Shown: positions 27,798-36,756 of the stretch, piece by piece
Position numbering within the stretch: position 1 is the first letter of the stretch
Layout: each line of letters begins with the position of its first letter
NCBI GenBank assembly: GCA_947503145.1
Contig: CANNCP010000001.1
Span: 1-64,000, forward strand
From: an uncultured Roseovarius sp.
Lineage (GTDB): Bacteria; Pseudomonadota; Alphaproteobacteria; Rhodobacterales; Rhodobacteraceae
Direction: 5' to 3'
Length of the DNA: 64,000 bases
Translations under genes and position numbers: made by a program
The notes under the pieces: model-generated
What the model saw: only the letters and a program-made list of their open reading frames with translations
What the model was told of the DNA's origin: nothing
The model's database searches: none

Positions 27798-29867
27798 CTA
27801 AAGCGTTGACCATCCTTCATCCGGCTCGAACCGTGCGCCATATGTCGCGGCAAACCCCGTGAGGCGGGCGCATATGTCCTTGGTGCCACGGGTGCGGGCA
27901 TAGTGCATCGGGCCGCCCCGGAAAGGTGCGAACCCGGTGGCAAAAATCATCGCCCCGTCCACCTGATCGGCGTCATGGGCGATACCCATACGCAGACATT
28001 CCACGCAGGCGTCCAGCATCGGCAGGATCAGCCGGTCGGTCATGTCTTCGGGTCCGGTGTCATCGGTATCGGGGTGCGGCGCGCCGTTCCACCAATCGTA
28101 AAATCCCTGCCCGGCCTTCTTGCCGGTCTCGCCTTTTTCCACTTTCTCGCGCAAAGCCTCCGAGATATCCGCCATCGGCTTGTCGAGCGTATCCTTCAGG
28201 TTCTCGGCGGTACGCAGGCAGATATCGAGCCCCACCTGATCGGCAAGCGCCACCGGGCCCATCGGCATCCCAAAGCGGATCGCGGCGGCGTCGATCACTT
28301 CCTTGTCGATACCTTCGCTCATCAGCACCATCGCCTCCATCAGGTAGGGCGTCAGCGCACGGTTCACGAGAAAGCCGGGGTAATCCGTGACCTTCACGGG
28401 CAGCTTGCCGATGGCACGGCAGAACGATGCGAGCCGCTGAACCACCTTCGCGTCCGTCGCCTCGTGCGCCACGACCTCGACCAGTTCCATCCTTGCCACC
28501 GGATTGAAGAAATGCAGACCCGCGAACCGCCTGGGATGTTTCACGCTCCCGACCAGTTGCTTCAGTTGCAGGCTGGACGTGTTGGTGGCAAGGACCGCGC
28601 CCGTCTTCATCCTCCGACCCAGATCGGTGTAGATCTGCTCTTTCAACTCCGGCTTCTCGGGGGCCGCTTCGATCACCAGATCGGCGCGGGCGATACCGTA
28701 GCCCTTCAGATCCGGCATAATCCGGTCCAGCGTGTCGCGCGTCTCGATCCCGCTCAGATGCGACGCCTTGCAGATACTTTCAGCCTGCGCCACCGCCTTG
28801 GCCAATGCCTCGGCCGAGATATCCCCAAGCGTGACGGTCTTACCTTTCAGCGCGGCCCAGGCAGCGATGCCGCCACCCATTGCGCCCGCGCCCACAACAT
28901 GGACATGGGCGACCCCATCATCGCCCTTTGCCGCGTCTTTCAGGGTCTGGCGCAGAAAAAATACCCGGCGGAGGTTTTGCGAGGTTTCGGTTTTCAGCAA
29001 TGCGGCGAAACTCGTGATCTCTGCTTTTTGCATCGCCTCTGCGTCGTCACCGTGCGCCTCCCAGATATCAATCAGGGCGTAGGGCGCCGGGTAGTGCTGT
29101 TGCGGAGCCTGTCTTGCTGTCTCGCGCCGCATCTTGCCTGCTGCGAGGCTACGCGCCGGTTTCAGCAGCAGGACACCCGCCGTCACCCCGCCGCTCTCGC
29201 GTTCCTTGATCTGGCCCGTCGCGGCGGCGTTGACCACGGCGGCAACGTGACGCTCCTCGACCACCGCATCTGCGATGCCCAGCGATTTTGCCCTGGCCGT
29301 ATACGCCGTCTTGCCCGTCAGCATGAGCGTCAGCGCCTCATGCGGGTCGATCAGCGCGGGCAGGCGGAACGTGCCGCCCAGCCCCGGATGCAGGCCCAGC
29401 TTCACCTCGGGAAAGCCGAAGCTTGCTCCCTCGACCGAGATCCTGATGTCGCAGGCCAGCGCCAGCTCGAACCCCGCGCCCAGCGCCGCACCATGTACGA
29501 CGCAGATCGTGGGGCAGGACAGGGCGGCGATCCGGTCGAGCACCGCGTGCCCCTGTCCCAGCAGATCGGCGGCATCGCCGTCGGACATGGCGTCGAAACT
29601 GCCGATATCGGCCCCGGCGGCAAAGCCGCCTTGCTTGGCGGATCGGATCACCAGCGCCTTTGGCGGGTCGGCCTCTGCCTGTTCAATCAGGTCTGACAGA
29701 TCGCGGATCACGTCTTGGGAAATGGTGTTCGTCCCGGTGCCATCCTTGTTCAGCGCCAACCAAAGGATGCCGTTTGCGTCCGTTCCGTGCTGCCAGTTGC
29801 CCTTGCCGGGTGATACCGGGCCTAGCTCCAGCTTCATCTCGCCGAGATGCCTCAGAACCTTGTCCAT
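27798..29867 (-). CDS. fadJ: bifunctional enoyl-CoA hydratase / 3-hydroxyacyl-CoA dehydrogenase
   Basis: 689 residues. The N-terminal crotonase domain has GGFAAGADIGSFDAM (oxyanion loop), VVHGAALGAGFELALACDIRI and FPEVKLGLHPGLGGTFRL. The dehydrogenase domain starts VHVVGAGAMGGGIAAWAALKGKTVTLGD near residue 315 (NAD loop). LHFFNPVARMELVEVV and DYPGFLVNRALTPYLMEA carry the catalytic His/Asn region. This is the alpha subunit of the fatty-acid oxidation complex. Its ATG overlaps the thiolase TGA (TGATG), so translation is coupled. No strong ribosome site is needed at this junction. Confidence 0.95.
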   Translation of the reverse strand: MDKVLRHLGEMKLELGPVSPGKGNWQHGTDANGILWLALNKDGTGTNTISQDVIRDLSDLIEQAEADPPKALVIRSAKQGGFAAGADIGSFDAMSDGDAADLLGQGHAVLDRIAALSCPTICVVHGAALGAGFELALACDIRISVEGASFGFPEVKLGLHPGLGGTFRLPALIDPHEALTLMLTGKTAYTARAKSLGIADAVVEERHVAAVVNAAATGQIKERESGGVTAGVLLLKPARSLAAGKMRRETARQAPQQHYPAPYALIDIWEAHGDDAEAMQKAEITSFAALLKTETSQNLRRVFFLRQTLKDAAKGDDGVAHVHVVGAGAMGGGIAAWAALKGKTVTLGDISAEALAKAVAQAESICKASHLSGIETRDTLDRIMPDLKGYGIARADLVIEAAPEKPELKEQIYTDLGRRMKTGAVLATNTSSLQLKQLVGSVKHPRRFAGLHFFNPVARMELVEVVAHEATDAKVVQRLASFCRAIGKLPVKVTDYPGFLVNRALTPYLMEAMVLMSEGIDKEVIDAAAIRFGMPMGPVALADQVGLDICLRTAENLKDTLDKPMADISEALREKVEKGETGKKAGQGFYDWWNGAPHPDTDDTGPEDMTDRLILPMLDACVECLRMGIAHDADQVDGAMIFATGFAPFRGGPMHYARTRGTKDICARLTGFAATYGARFEPDEGWSTL

Positions 29868-31150
29868 CACACTGCCTCCAGCATCATCGCGCCGCCAAGA
29901 CCACCCCCGATACATTCCGTCGCGATGCCGGTCTTTACCTTCTTGCGCTTCATCGCATGGGCCAGATGCAGCACGATCCGGTTGCCGCTGGTTCCGACCG
30001 GATGCCCCATCGAGATCGCGCCGCCGTCGATATTGAGCCTGTCGCGATCGATCAGCCCGAGGGCGGCATCATATCCCAGCACCTCGCGGCAGAAGTCCTC
30101 ATCCTGCCACGCGGCAAGGCAGGCGAGCACCTGCGCGGCAAAGGCTTCGTTCAGCTCCCACAGGTCCACGTCGTCAAGGCCCAGCCCGTGGCGCTGCAGG
30201 ATCGGCGTAGCTGCCAGCACCGGCCCCAGCCCCATGATCGACGGATCAAGTCCCGCCCATTCACTGTCGACGATTCGCGCCAACGGCTTCAGCTTGTGCG
30301 CCCTGACCGCCTGTTCCGAAGCGAGGATGACCCAGCTTGCGCCATCGGTGATCTGGCTGGAATTGCCCGGCGTGACATTACCATAAGGTTTCTCGAAGGC
30401 CGGGGTCAGCTTGGCCAGGCTTGCCATGTCGCTGTCGGGGCGCACGCCGTCGTCGGCACGATACGCGTGCCCGGCGCGATCAAAGGCGGGCAGCATCTCG
30501 TCGGCCAGGTGGCCTGCTTTCGTCGCGCGGGCCAGCCGGTGATGCGATTCCATCGCATAGGTATCGGCGGCCTTGCGGTCGATACCGAACCGATAAGCCA
30601 GAATCTCGGCGGTCTGGCCCATATTGAGGTTCGTAATCGGATCGGTCAGCCCCTGTTCGAGGCCGATGACCGGTTTGAAGAAGTCGGGCCGCAGCCCGGT
30701 CATCTGTTTGGCCTGCGCCAGCGGCCCCTTGGCGCGGGCCATGCCGGCATACCATTCCACCGCCTCCTGACGCAGGACCAGTGGCGCATGGCTCAGCGCT
30801 TCGGCCCCGCCAGCCAGGATCATCTCGTGGCTGCCCTGCCGGATATAGCGGCACGCCGTGTCGATCGACTGCATCCCCGAGCCGCAGTTGATTTGCACGG
30901 AAAAGCCCACCGTCCGTTCCGGCAGCCCGAGCCTGAGGGCGGCCACGCGGGCGGGGTTCATTTCATCCGCGATGACATTGACGCAGCCGAGGATCACCAG
31001 ATCAATGGCATCTTTGTCAAACGGCTGGCGCATCAGCAATGGCCGACCGCACTGCACCGCCAGATCAACCGGCGTGAACGGACCCGGCCCGCCACGGGCC
31101 TTCAGGAACGGGGTGCGCGCCCCATCGACGAGGTAAACTGTGCGGCTCAT
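29867..31150 (-). CDS. fadI: acetyl-CoA C-acyltransferase (thiolase)
   Basis: 427 residues, nearer FadI than the shorter FadA. The acyl-accepting Cys is in QINCGSGMQSIDTACRYI (near residue 88). The C-terminal ELNEAFAAQVLACL, GGAISMGHPVGTSGNRIVLHL (catalytic His) and ATECIGGGLGGAMMLEAV (second Cys) are the three thiolase signatures. It cleaves 3-ketoacyl-CoA in beta-oxidation and works with the FadJ-type protein encoded directly downstream. The start overlaps the stop of the small upstream gene by four bases. Confidence 0.95.
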   Translation of the reverse strand: MSRTVYLVDGARTPFLKARGGPGPFTPVDLAVQCGRPLLMRQPFDKDAIDLVILGCVNVIADEMNPARVAALRLGLPERTVGFSVQINCGSGMQSIDTACRYIRQGSHEMILAGGAEALSHAPLVLRQEAVEWYAGMARAKGPLAQAKQMTGLRPDFFKPVIGLEQGLTDPITNLNMGQTAEILAYRFGIDRKAADTYAMESHHRLARATKAGHLADEMLPAFDRAGHAYRADDGVRPDSDMASLAKLTPAFEKPYGNVTPGNSSQITDGASWVILASEQAVRAHKLKPLARIVDSEWAGLDPSIMGLGPVLAATPILQRHGLGLDDVDLWELNEAFAAQVLACLAAWQDEDFCREVLGYDAALGLIDRDRLNIDGGAISMGHPVGTSGNRIVLHLAHAMKRKKVKTGIATECIGGGLGGAMMLEAV

Positions 31151-31368
31151 TCAACGGCCTCCCGGCGTTTCGATCTCTTTTTCGGTCCTGCCGCCGGGAA
31201 ATACCGCCGCAATTCCTGCTGCGTGAAATCGTTCACCGCCACGACCTGATTCACCAGCACCCGAATCTCGCCGAGGCGGGCGTATTCCGCATCGCTGAGC
31301 ATTCGTGCCCCGCATGCCGCGTCAGGTGTCATTTTCATATCGCGCACACGTTTCATCGCCGGTGCCAT
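31147..31368 (-). CDS. small protein leading the fadIJ operon
   Basis: 73 residues. It ends in a basic tail (GPKKRSKRREAVE) and its stop overlaps the thiolase start (ATGA), which argues for translation. The core DAEYARLGEIRVLVNQVVAVNDFTQQELRRYF looks helical. No known motif. The exact start is uncertain: internal ATGs lie 12, 30 and 36 bases further in. Confidence 0.6.
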   Translation of the reverse strand: MAPAMKRVRDMKMTPDAACGARMLSDAEYARLGEIRVLVNQVVAVNDFTQQELRRYFPAAGPKKRSKRREAVE

Positions 31369-31379
31369 CTAGGGTCAGG

Positions 31380-32060
31380 TCAGTCTCGAAACGCTTGTCT
31401 TGTGATTTCGAACCGCGGGAAAAGAACGTTGTTCTCCAAATGAATGTGCTCGATCAGGTCGGCCTTGAACCGGGCCACATCAGTGTAGAGTGCCTGCCAG
31501 GACGCACAAGCGTCTTTGGGCAGGGTGCAGCCATCAGTAAGCTGGTCAATCTGATCCAGAAAGAACGCAAACTGGTCGTGGTCGTGGCGCATCGCCCGGA
31601 TCGAAAGAGCGAGTTGCTCGGGTGTCTTGGTCTGCAAGGCGGGAAAGTGGGTCATCTCCTGCTTTTTCATGAGCGCTTCCAGTTCAGCCCGGAATTGCGT
31701 GATTGTCTGCGCCAGCCCCGCCGGCACCTTCGGATGGTTCACGTGGGCGGATTCTACCTTGTGCGACAGCTCGATCAGCTCGGCGATTTGCCGACGGTGA
31801 ACATCATGATAGCGGGTCTGGATATGATCAATCAGCTCGCCTGTTGGCACCTCAGGCGCAGCCTTCGGGTCGAGGGCATCCAGCGCCTTTTGCACCTCTG
31901 TCAGATCGGCGTTGCGTCGCCTCACCGCGTCTGCCAGCGAAACATGGCCCTGGCAGCAGAATTCGATGCCGAACCTGTGAAAAACCGCAGATGCGCCGGG
32001 CAGTTGTGCTGCAATGTCGCCAACACCCCGGTCATGCAGGTTATTGATCGTTTCCGCCAT
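31380..32060 (-). CDS. ric: di-iron iron-sulfur cluster repair protein (Ric/YtfE/DnrN)
   Basis: 226 residues. The N-terminal ScdA domain has ASAVFHRFGIEFCCQGHVSLADAV (paired cysteines near residues 34-35). The hemerythrin-like domain shows spaced histidines: LIDHIQTRYHDVHRRQ, KVESAHVNHP, MTHFPAL, MRHDHDQF, and EHIHLENNVLFPRFE. These bind two iron atoms. The protein repairs Fe-S clusters damaged by nitric oxide and is often NsrR-controlled. GGAGG stands before the ATG at 32060. The gene follows the flavin reductase gene on the same strand by 43 bases, probably one transcript. Confidence 0.94.
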   Translation of the reverse strand: MAETINNLHDRGVGDIAAQLPGASAVFHRFGIEFCCQGHVSLADAVRRRNADLTEVQKALDALDPKAAPEVPTGELIDHIQTRYHDVHRRQIAELIELSHKVESAHVNHPKVPAGLAQTITQFRAELEALMKKQEMTHFPALQTKTPEQLALSIRAMRHDHDQFAFFLDQIDQLTDGCTLPKDACASWQALYTDVARFKADLIEHIHLENNVLFPRFEITRQAFRD

Positions 32061-32103
32061 GACTTCCTCCGTGAGCTGAATGCACCGGCACCGCCCGTGC
32101 GCT

Positions 32104-32769
32104 TTAGAACTCCTCCTCGATGATCTGCGCGTCCTTGACCCCCAGATCATGCAGCGCCCCGCGGACCGCATCCATCATCGGCGGCGGGCCGCAAAGATAG
32201 CAGTGACTGTCCGCCATCACGAACTGGCGCAGATAATCCCGATCCAGCCTTTGCTGCGGTACGCTGGCCCCCGGCTCGTCTACGACAAAGGCGGTGGTCA
32301 GGCCCTGCATCGCCTCGAACTTGTCACGCCAGATGATGTCGCGTTCGGTCTTGTTGGCGAACAGCAGCGTCGATCCCTCAAGCGTTCCGTGATCGTGCAA
32401 CCGTTTGCGCAACAGCGCGATCATCGGTGTGACGCCCGCGCCGCCGGCGATGAAAACCCCCGCCCCCTTGTCCGAAATCGCGCCGAACGGTCCGTCCATC
32501 ACCACCTTGTCTCCGGGCTTCATGGTGCCGATCTGTCCGGTCACGCCGTGACGGTCGGGGTAGGTCTTGATGACGAATTCCAGCGTCGGTTCATGTGGTA
32601 GCGAAACGGGGGTAAACGCCCGCCCCTTGTCCTCCCAGCCATCCTTGAGCAGTGCCAGTTCCACCCCCTGACCCGGAGAATATTCAAACCCTCCGGGCCG
32701 ATCGAACACCAGATGGTATGTGTCATGCGTGACCGGTTCGATCCGCTTCAGCACCAGCTGACAGGTCAT
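32104..32769 (-). CDS. FAD/NAD-binding oxidoreductase, flavohaemoglobin-reductase-like
   Basis: 221 residues. Ferredoxin-NADP reductase fold: FEYSPGQGVELAL and GRAFTPVSLPHEPTLEFVIKTYPDRHGVTGQ (FAD part), VFIAGGAGVTPMIALLRKRLHD (NAD(P) loop), and CYLCGPPPMMDAV (CGPP motif). No globin or 2Fe-2S domain is fused, unlike Hmp or phenol hydroxylase reductase. It presumably passes electrons from NAD(P)H to an acceptor used in the NO response. AGAGAGG precedes the ATG at 32769. The palindrome at 32885 lies 116 bases upstream, consistent with NsrR-like control. Confidence 0.88.
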   Translation of the reverse strand: MTCQLVLKRIEPVTHDTYHLVFDRPGGFEYSPGQGVELALLKDGWEDKGRAFTPVSLPHEPTLEFVIKTYPDRHGVTGQIGTMKPGDKVVMDGPFGAISDKGAGVFIAGGAGVTPMIALLRKRLHDHGTLEGSTLLFANKTERDIIWRDKFEAMQGLTTAFVVDEPGASVPQQRLDRDYLRQFVMADSHCYLCGPPPMMDAVRGALHDLGVKDAQIIEEEF

Positions 32770-32884
32770 GGTAAACCTCTCTCCTTTAACCAAGAATGCG
32801 ATTTTCTCTGCACGAATACCTTCATTGTCGGCTGGCCGCCCCTTGGCACCCAGATTCGTCATTTACTTGATTCGTCGCTTAATT

Positions 32885-32899
32885 GGTATTTGCAATACC
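32885..32899. promoter_or_regulatory. palindromic operator GGTATTTGCAATACC
   Basis: A 15-base near-perfect palindrome. It differs at one base from the copy before the Rrf2 regulator gene at 41769, so it is probably bound by that regulator. It is associated with the flavin reductase-ric unit. Confidence 0.7.
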
Positions 32900-33045
32900 T
32901 ATTATCCGTCAGCATATCGCATCTTGTCAACACCCATCTGGATGAACATGCCGTCACCGCCAGCGGCGTTCCGCGAAAAGCTGTCGTGCACATATCTGGC
33001 CCATGGTGTAGTTTCGATTTACATCTCGCCTTGCGGTGATAAACT

Positions 33046-33060
33046 GGTATCTGAAATACT
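33046..33060. promoter_or_regulatory. degenerate copy of the palindromic operator
   Basis: GGTATCTGAAATACT keeps the half-site core GGTAT...ATAC with three differences from the copy at 32885. It ends 20 bases before the start of the YbaN-type gene. Confidence 0.5.
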
Positions 33061-33080
33061 GATTATTTTGAATCCGGGTC

Positions 33081-33503
33081 ATGACACGCCAAATGCCCAT
33101 ATCGACTGAAAATTCCGCCATACGGACGGGCCGGATTGCACGCATTGGCTGGCTGACGTTTGGTCTTGCGGCGCTGGCCTGTGGCGCGATTGGCGTGGTT
33201 TTGCCGCTGCTGCCCACGACGCCTTTTGTCTTGCTCGCTGCTTTCGCCTTCGCAAGGAGTTCCCCAAGGCTTCGCCGCTGGCTGGTTCACCACCGCACCT
33301 TTGGTCCGATGATCATCGAATGGGAAACCCACGGCGCGATCGCCCGGCGCTACAAGGCGCTAGCCTGTGGCGTGATGGCCGCTGCCCTGTTCGGCAGTTT
33401 CCTTGCGGCAGTCCCGACACAAATCCTCTTTATACAGCTTGTCGTGATGACAGCCGCGGCGACGTTCATCCTGACCCGTCCCGACGTGGCCCGCGACCCA
33501 TGA
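33081..33503 (+). CDS. YbaN/DUF454 inner-membrane protein
   Basis: 140 residues with two or three membrane segments. The signature WLTFGLAALACGAIGVVLPLLPTTPFVLLAAFAFARSSPRLRRWLVHHRTFGPMI is the DUF454 family motif (LPLLPTTPF...R.W). Function in the family is unknown; members often lie near denitrification or haem genes. Its stop overlaps the next gene's ATG (ATGA), so the pair is translated together. It lies just downstream of the operator copy at 33046. Confidence 0.85.
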   Translation: MTRQMPISTENSAIRTGRIARIGWLTFGLAALACGAIGVVLPLLPTTPFVLLAAFAFARSSPRLRRWLVHHRTFGPMIIEWETHGAIARRYKALACGVMAAALFGSFLAAVPTQILFIQLVVMTAAATFILTRPDVARDP

Positions 33504-34519
33504 TCGCAGAACAACCAAGCAGAATTCACACACCGCTATGTTCATTGCTCGGATGCGATGTTCCGATCTTGCTAGCCGGGATGGGTGGTGTCGCGCGTTG
33601 GGAACTGGCGGCAGCGGTCGCCAATGCGGGCGGTTATCCGGCATTGGGAATGGTCCGCGAGAGCCCCGAATTGATTACCTCCGAAGTCACGGCACTTCGG
33701 GCGGCAACGGATCGCCCCTTTGCGGTCAATCTAATACCTTCCGCAACGGATCCGGTGCTGCTGGATGCTCAGATCCGGCAGTGTTTCGAGCTTGGCATCA
33801 CTGCCTTTTCGTTCTTTTGGGATGTGCTTCCTGATGCCATCGCACGGGTCAAGAAGGAAGGCGCACTGGTACTGCATCAGGTCGGATCAGCAGAGCAGGC
33901 CCGCCGCGCCGAGGACGCCGGAGCCGACGTTATCATCGCGCAGGGGATTGAGGCCGGGGGTCACGTTCATGGCCGCATCGGATCGTTTGCCCTGGCCGAG
34001 GCGATCGTGCAGGGAACGACACTGCCCGTTGTCGTGTCAGGAGGTGTCTCGACCGGCAAGGGGCTGGCGGCGTCACTGTCGCTCGGGGCGCAGGGCGTGC
34101 AGTGCGGCACCGCCTTTCTGGCCACGAACGAGTCCTTTGCGCACCCCTATCACAAGCAACGCGTGGTCGAGGCGACCACCGACGATACCGTTCTGACGGA
34201 TATTTTCATCCTGAACTGGCCCAAGGGTGCAGCAGTTCGGGTGATCGGCAACAGTATCACGGATGCGCTGGACGGCGCGTTGCTGGGGCACGATCCGGAC
34301 ACGTTGCCGCGTGATGCAATTGCCTGGGACGACGATGAGGCGCGCTATCGCTACAGCACGGATTCGCCGCTGCGCACGACAACCGGCGATCTCGAAGCGA
34401 TGCCCATCTACGCCGGGCAAGGCGCCGGGCTGATCCACGACGTTGTTCCGGTCGGCGTGCGCATCGAGCAGATGGTCAGTGATGCCCTGTCCTGCCTTGA
34501 TGGCGGGCGCGCGCCATAA
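33500..34519 (+). CDS. nitronate monooxygenase (2-nitropropane dioxygenase type)
   Basis: 339 residues, FMN TIM-barrel. PILLAGMGGVARWELAAAVANAGGYPALG is the N-terminal barrel entry. FSFFWDVLP, VLHQVGSAEQARRAEDAGADVIIAQGIEAGGHVHG (catalytic His near residue 155) and VVVSGGVSTGKGLAASLSLGAQGVQCGTAFLATNES (FMN phosphate loop) are typical of the family. It oxidises nitronates to aldehydes and nitrite with oxygen. Coupling to a DUF454 gene under an NsrR-like site suggests detoxification of nitro compounds formed in NO stress, which is inference. Confidence 0.9.
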   Translation: MIAEQPSRIHTPLCSLLGCDVPILLAGMGGVARWELAAAVANAGGYPALGMVRESPELITSEVTALRAATDRPFAVNLIPSATDPVLLDAQIRQCFELGITAFSFFWDVLPDAIARVKKEGALVLHQVGSAEQARRAEDAGADVIIAQGIEAGGHVHGRIGSFALAEAIVQGTTLPVVVSGGVSTGKGLAASLSLGAQGVQCGTAFLATNESFAHPYHKQRVVEATTDDTVLTDIFILNWPKGAAVRVIGNSITDALDGALLGHDPDTLPRDAIAWDDDEARYRYSTDSPLRTTTGDLEAMPIYAGQGAGLIHDVVPVGVRIEQMVSDALSCLDGGRAP

Positions 34520-34529
34520 GGCGCTCTGG

Positions 34530-35198
34530 TCATGCAAAGACTGGCAGACCGATCACAATCGGATGCAGGGCAATCAAGAGCAGATAGACGATCACGCCCA
34601 CACAAATACGGATGATGTCACCCCGCGATGGGCGTTGGATACGGCGTGCCTTGCGGGCTCTGGAGCAAAGTGTGGCCCAATTGTCGGCCCCCAGATTGCG
34701 CCGCTTTCGCATGTCCACGATACGGCGCCCCATGATGGCAAAGAACAACAATGTACCGAACAGCAGAACATGCGCCAGATCCCCGTTCATGACCATATGC
34801 AGAGCCGCCCACAGCGCCATCGCGATAAGAAGCGGGTGGCGCAGATAACCAAAAATGCCCGGAGCCTGCGGATCAAAGGCGTCATTGTTGGTCCCACCAA
34901 AGGAGAATGGGTTTGGCCGCCCTATGGCAAGGGCCGCGATCAGACAGGCGATGAGCATGCCCAGCCAGATGACGGGCCGGTGCCAGGACGCTTCGGCCCA
35001 GAGCGGGACGAAAGGCGCCTGCTGCGTGGCCCAGATCAGCAGGGCAAGCATCCCGAGCGATAGCAGGCCATACCACAGGGTAAATCCGCGCGCCCCCAAG
35101 AGCGTCACGAGACGCCGCTTGACCGGCGGGCGCACCGGAATCGAATGTGTCGCAAAGAAGAGGGCAAACACACCCGCGAAGGCGAACCACGAATTCAT
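34530..35198 (-). CDS. nnrU: NnrU-family membrane protein
   Basis: 222 residues with about six membrane helices. FFATHSIPVRPPVKRRLVTLLGARGFTLWYGLLSL and NPFSFGG...FDPQAPGIFGYLRHPLLIAMALWAALHMVMNGDLAHVLLFG match the NnrU/isoprenylcysteine methyltransferase-like family. In Rhodobacter, nnrU lies with nitric oxide reductase genes and is needed for NO metabolism, with the biochemical role unclear. The start overlaps the nnrS stop (ATGA); longer frames upstream are rejected. Confidence 0.88.
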   Translation of the reverse strand: MNSWFAFAGVFALFFATHSIPVRPPVKRRLVTLLGARGFTLWYGLLSLGMLALLIWATQQAPFVPLWAEASWHRPVIWLGMLIACLIAALAIGRPNPFSFGGTNNDAFDPQAPGIFGYLRHPLLIAMALWAALHMVMNGDLAHVLLFGTLLFFAIMGRRIVDMRKRRNLGADNWATLCSRARKARRIQRPSRGDIIRICVGVIVYLLLIALHPIVIGLPVFA

Positions 35199-36412
35199 CG
35201 GCGTGCCGGCTTTGGCTTCATCAGGGCCGGCCCGTAGAAGACCACGAACCCCAGGAAGGCCCCAATCCACAGAACGCCCGAGGCAGCATAAAGCATGGCG
35301 GTCTGGCCGCTCCAGATTGCGGGGGCCAACCGTACCAGGACCGATGCAACCAGACAGCCATAGATCGCCATGCTCCCCCCGCCTGCGCGCAGGCTTTGGC
35401 CGGTATGCCCCAGCGTTGCGCGGGTCATCATCGCCAGGGTCATGAGGCCGAACGCCCCGGCCATCCAAAGGTGCTGCGACGCCGCCAGGGGCAGCAAATC
35501 AGGCCGCAGGATCGAAAACCCCTCGACCAGCGCACCGAGCGGAACAAAAGCGTAGGCGAGATGCAGAATCCAAAGAAGCGGCTCTGCCAATGTCTGCGCC
35601 CCCTGCCAGCGGACAAGGCGGGCAACATGGATCAGTCCGACCGCCAGAAGCGAAACACCCGTCGCCGCATGCTCGGGCCTTGCGACCCACAGCCCGAGGA
35701 CGGCCACCGTGACCAGAAGGGCGGCCTTGTCAAAGCGCTGCATGGGCGGGACCGGCAGGCGTTCGGCCTTTCTGCTGACCAGCCAGTTCCGGGTAAAGGA
35801 CGGCACGACACGTCCCCCGATGACGGAAATCAGAAGGATCACGACGGCGATACCGATCCGCAGACCAACGCCCTGGGCGGCCACGTCTCCACGCGCTGCT
35901 TCGATGTGGAACAGCAAATTTGCCAGCGTAAAGACCGTCAACAAGACCAGCACCACCAGATTGCGCCAGTTTTTACCGGCGATGATCTCGCGCAGGATCA
36001 AAATGCCCAGAGCGATCAGGAATGCAAGATCGACGGCTTCGGCCACGCCGGACGGCCACAAGCCGGAGGTTGCCACGGCGACGCGCCCGGCAACCCAAAG
36101 CCCGAACAGGCCCGCCAGATGCCAGCCGACGACAGGCAAGCGCCCTGTCCAGTTTGGCACTGCGGTCAGCAGGAAACCTCCGATGATCGCGCCCAGATAG
36201 CCAAAGAGGAATTCATGCGCGTGCCATGAGACCGGATCGAGGCGGGTCGGCAACATGAAGCGCCCCGACAGCATCAGGATCCATGCCAGCATTGCCAGTG
36301 CCGCCCAGACGGCACCAAACAGGAAGAACGGGCGAAAGCCGAAGGAAAAGACCGCCGGTCCCTTCCATTCACGGCTCTGCTCGGAGGTCGTTTTTTTCAT
36401 GATCAGCGCCAT
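35195..36412 (-). CDS. nnrS: NnrS haem-copper membrane protein
   Basis: 405 residues, about 12 membrane helices. PAVFSFGFRPFFLFGAVWAALAMLAW, DPVSWHAHEFLFGYLGAIIGGFLLTAVPNWTGRLPV, GGRVVPSFTRNW and MTRATLGHTGQSL are NnrS signatures; the histidines in WHAHE and the C-terminal helices are likely haem/copper ligands. It protects against nitric oxide-derived stress in denitrifiers and pathogens. The start MALIMKK is used; no strong ribosome site is seen. It is separated from the 77-residue gene by 110 bases and coupled to nnrU. Confidence 0.93.
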   Translation of the reverse strand: MALIMKKTTSEQSREWKGPAVFSFGFRPFFLFGAVWAALAMLAWILMLSGRFMLPTRLDPVSWHAHEFLFGYLGAIIGGFLLTAVPNWTGRLPVVGWHLAGLFGLWVAGRVAVATSGLWPSGVAEAVDLAFLIALGILILREIIAGKNWRNLVVLVLLTVFTLANLLFHIEAARGDVAAQGVGLRIGIAVVILLISVIGGRVVPSFTRNWLVSRKAERLPVPPMQRFDKAALLVTVAVLGLWVARPEHAATGVSLLAVGLIHVARLVRWQGAQTLAEPLLWILHLAYAFVPLGALVEGFSILRPDLLPLAASQHLWMAGAFGLMTLAMMTRATLGHTGQSLRAGGGSMAIYGCLVASVLVRLAPAIWSGQTAMLYAASGVLWIGAFLGFVVFYGPALMKPKPARR

Positions 36413-36522
36413 TCTGTGCCGAGTGAATTCATAATCATTGCCATCGCGCCTGACGATAAATGTCATGCTCGAAAGCGACGTTGCGTCGACGGCAAGGCCA
36501 TGCTTGTGCGTGTCTGCCCGCG

Positions 36523-36756
36523 TCAGGCCTGTTCTTGCCAGTATCCATTGGCAGCCGAGACCGTCGCGAAATGCGTGGCGACGACCTGGCTTGAGGCGAT
36601 CAGGGCGTCAAAGTCGGTCGCATATTCGGGGCGCAGCTTCTTGCGGATCTCTGCGTCCGGTTGCGTCATCGCGACAGCGACACGCGCCAGCTTGACGGCT
36701 AGTTCATAGCCCTCTTCAGGTGTTTTTGTTTTCAGAGTGGGAAGCCAGTCTTTCAT
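36523..36756 (-). CDS. hypothetical 77-residue protein in the cbb3/nnrS cluster
   Basis: 77 residues. The start ATG at 36756 has AAGGA ten bases upstream. It is helical in character (TPEEGYELAVKLARVAVAMTQPDAEIRKKL...FDALIASSQVVATHFATVSAANGYWQ), with no membrane segment or cysteine. Its frame overlaps the end of ccoS. I do not recognise the family. The position between oxidase assembly and nnrS genes points to a role in the same process. Confidence 0.65.
   Translation of the reverse strand: MKDWLPTLKTKTPEEGYELAVKLARVAVAMTQPDAEIRKKLRPEYATDFDALIASSQVVATHFATVSAANGYWQEQA

Larger units (their letters stand above)
32770..33080. other. divergent control region of the NO-response genes
   Basis: No gene is supported. 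The region is AT-rich and holds two copies of the GGTATT...AATACC palindrome (32885-32899 and 33046-33060), one toward each divergent unit. Confidence 0.6.

Noticed and set aside
27903..29696. 597-codon open frame opposite fadJ
   Set aside because: It mirrors a GC-rich fadJ gene with clear family motifs; the antisense product is His/Arg-rich without any recognisable fold.
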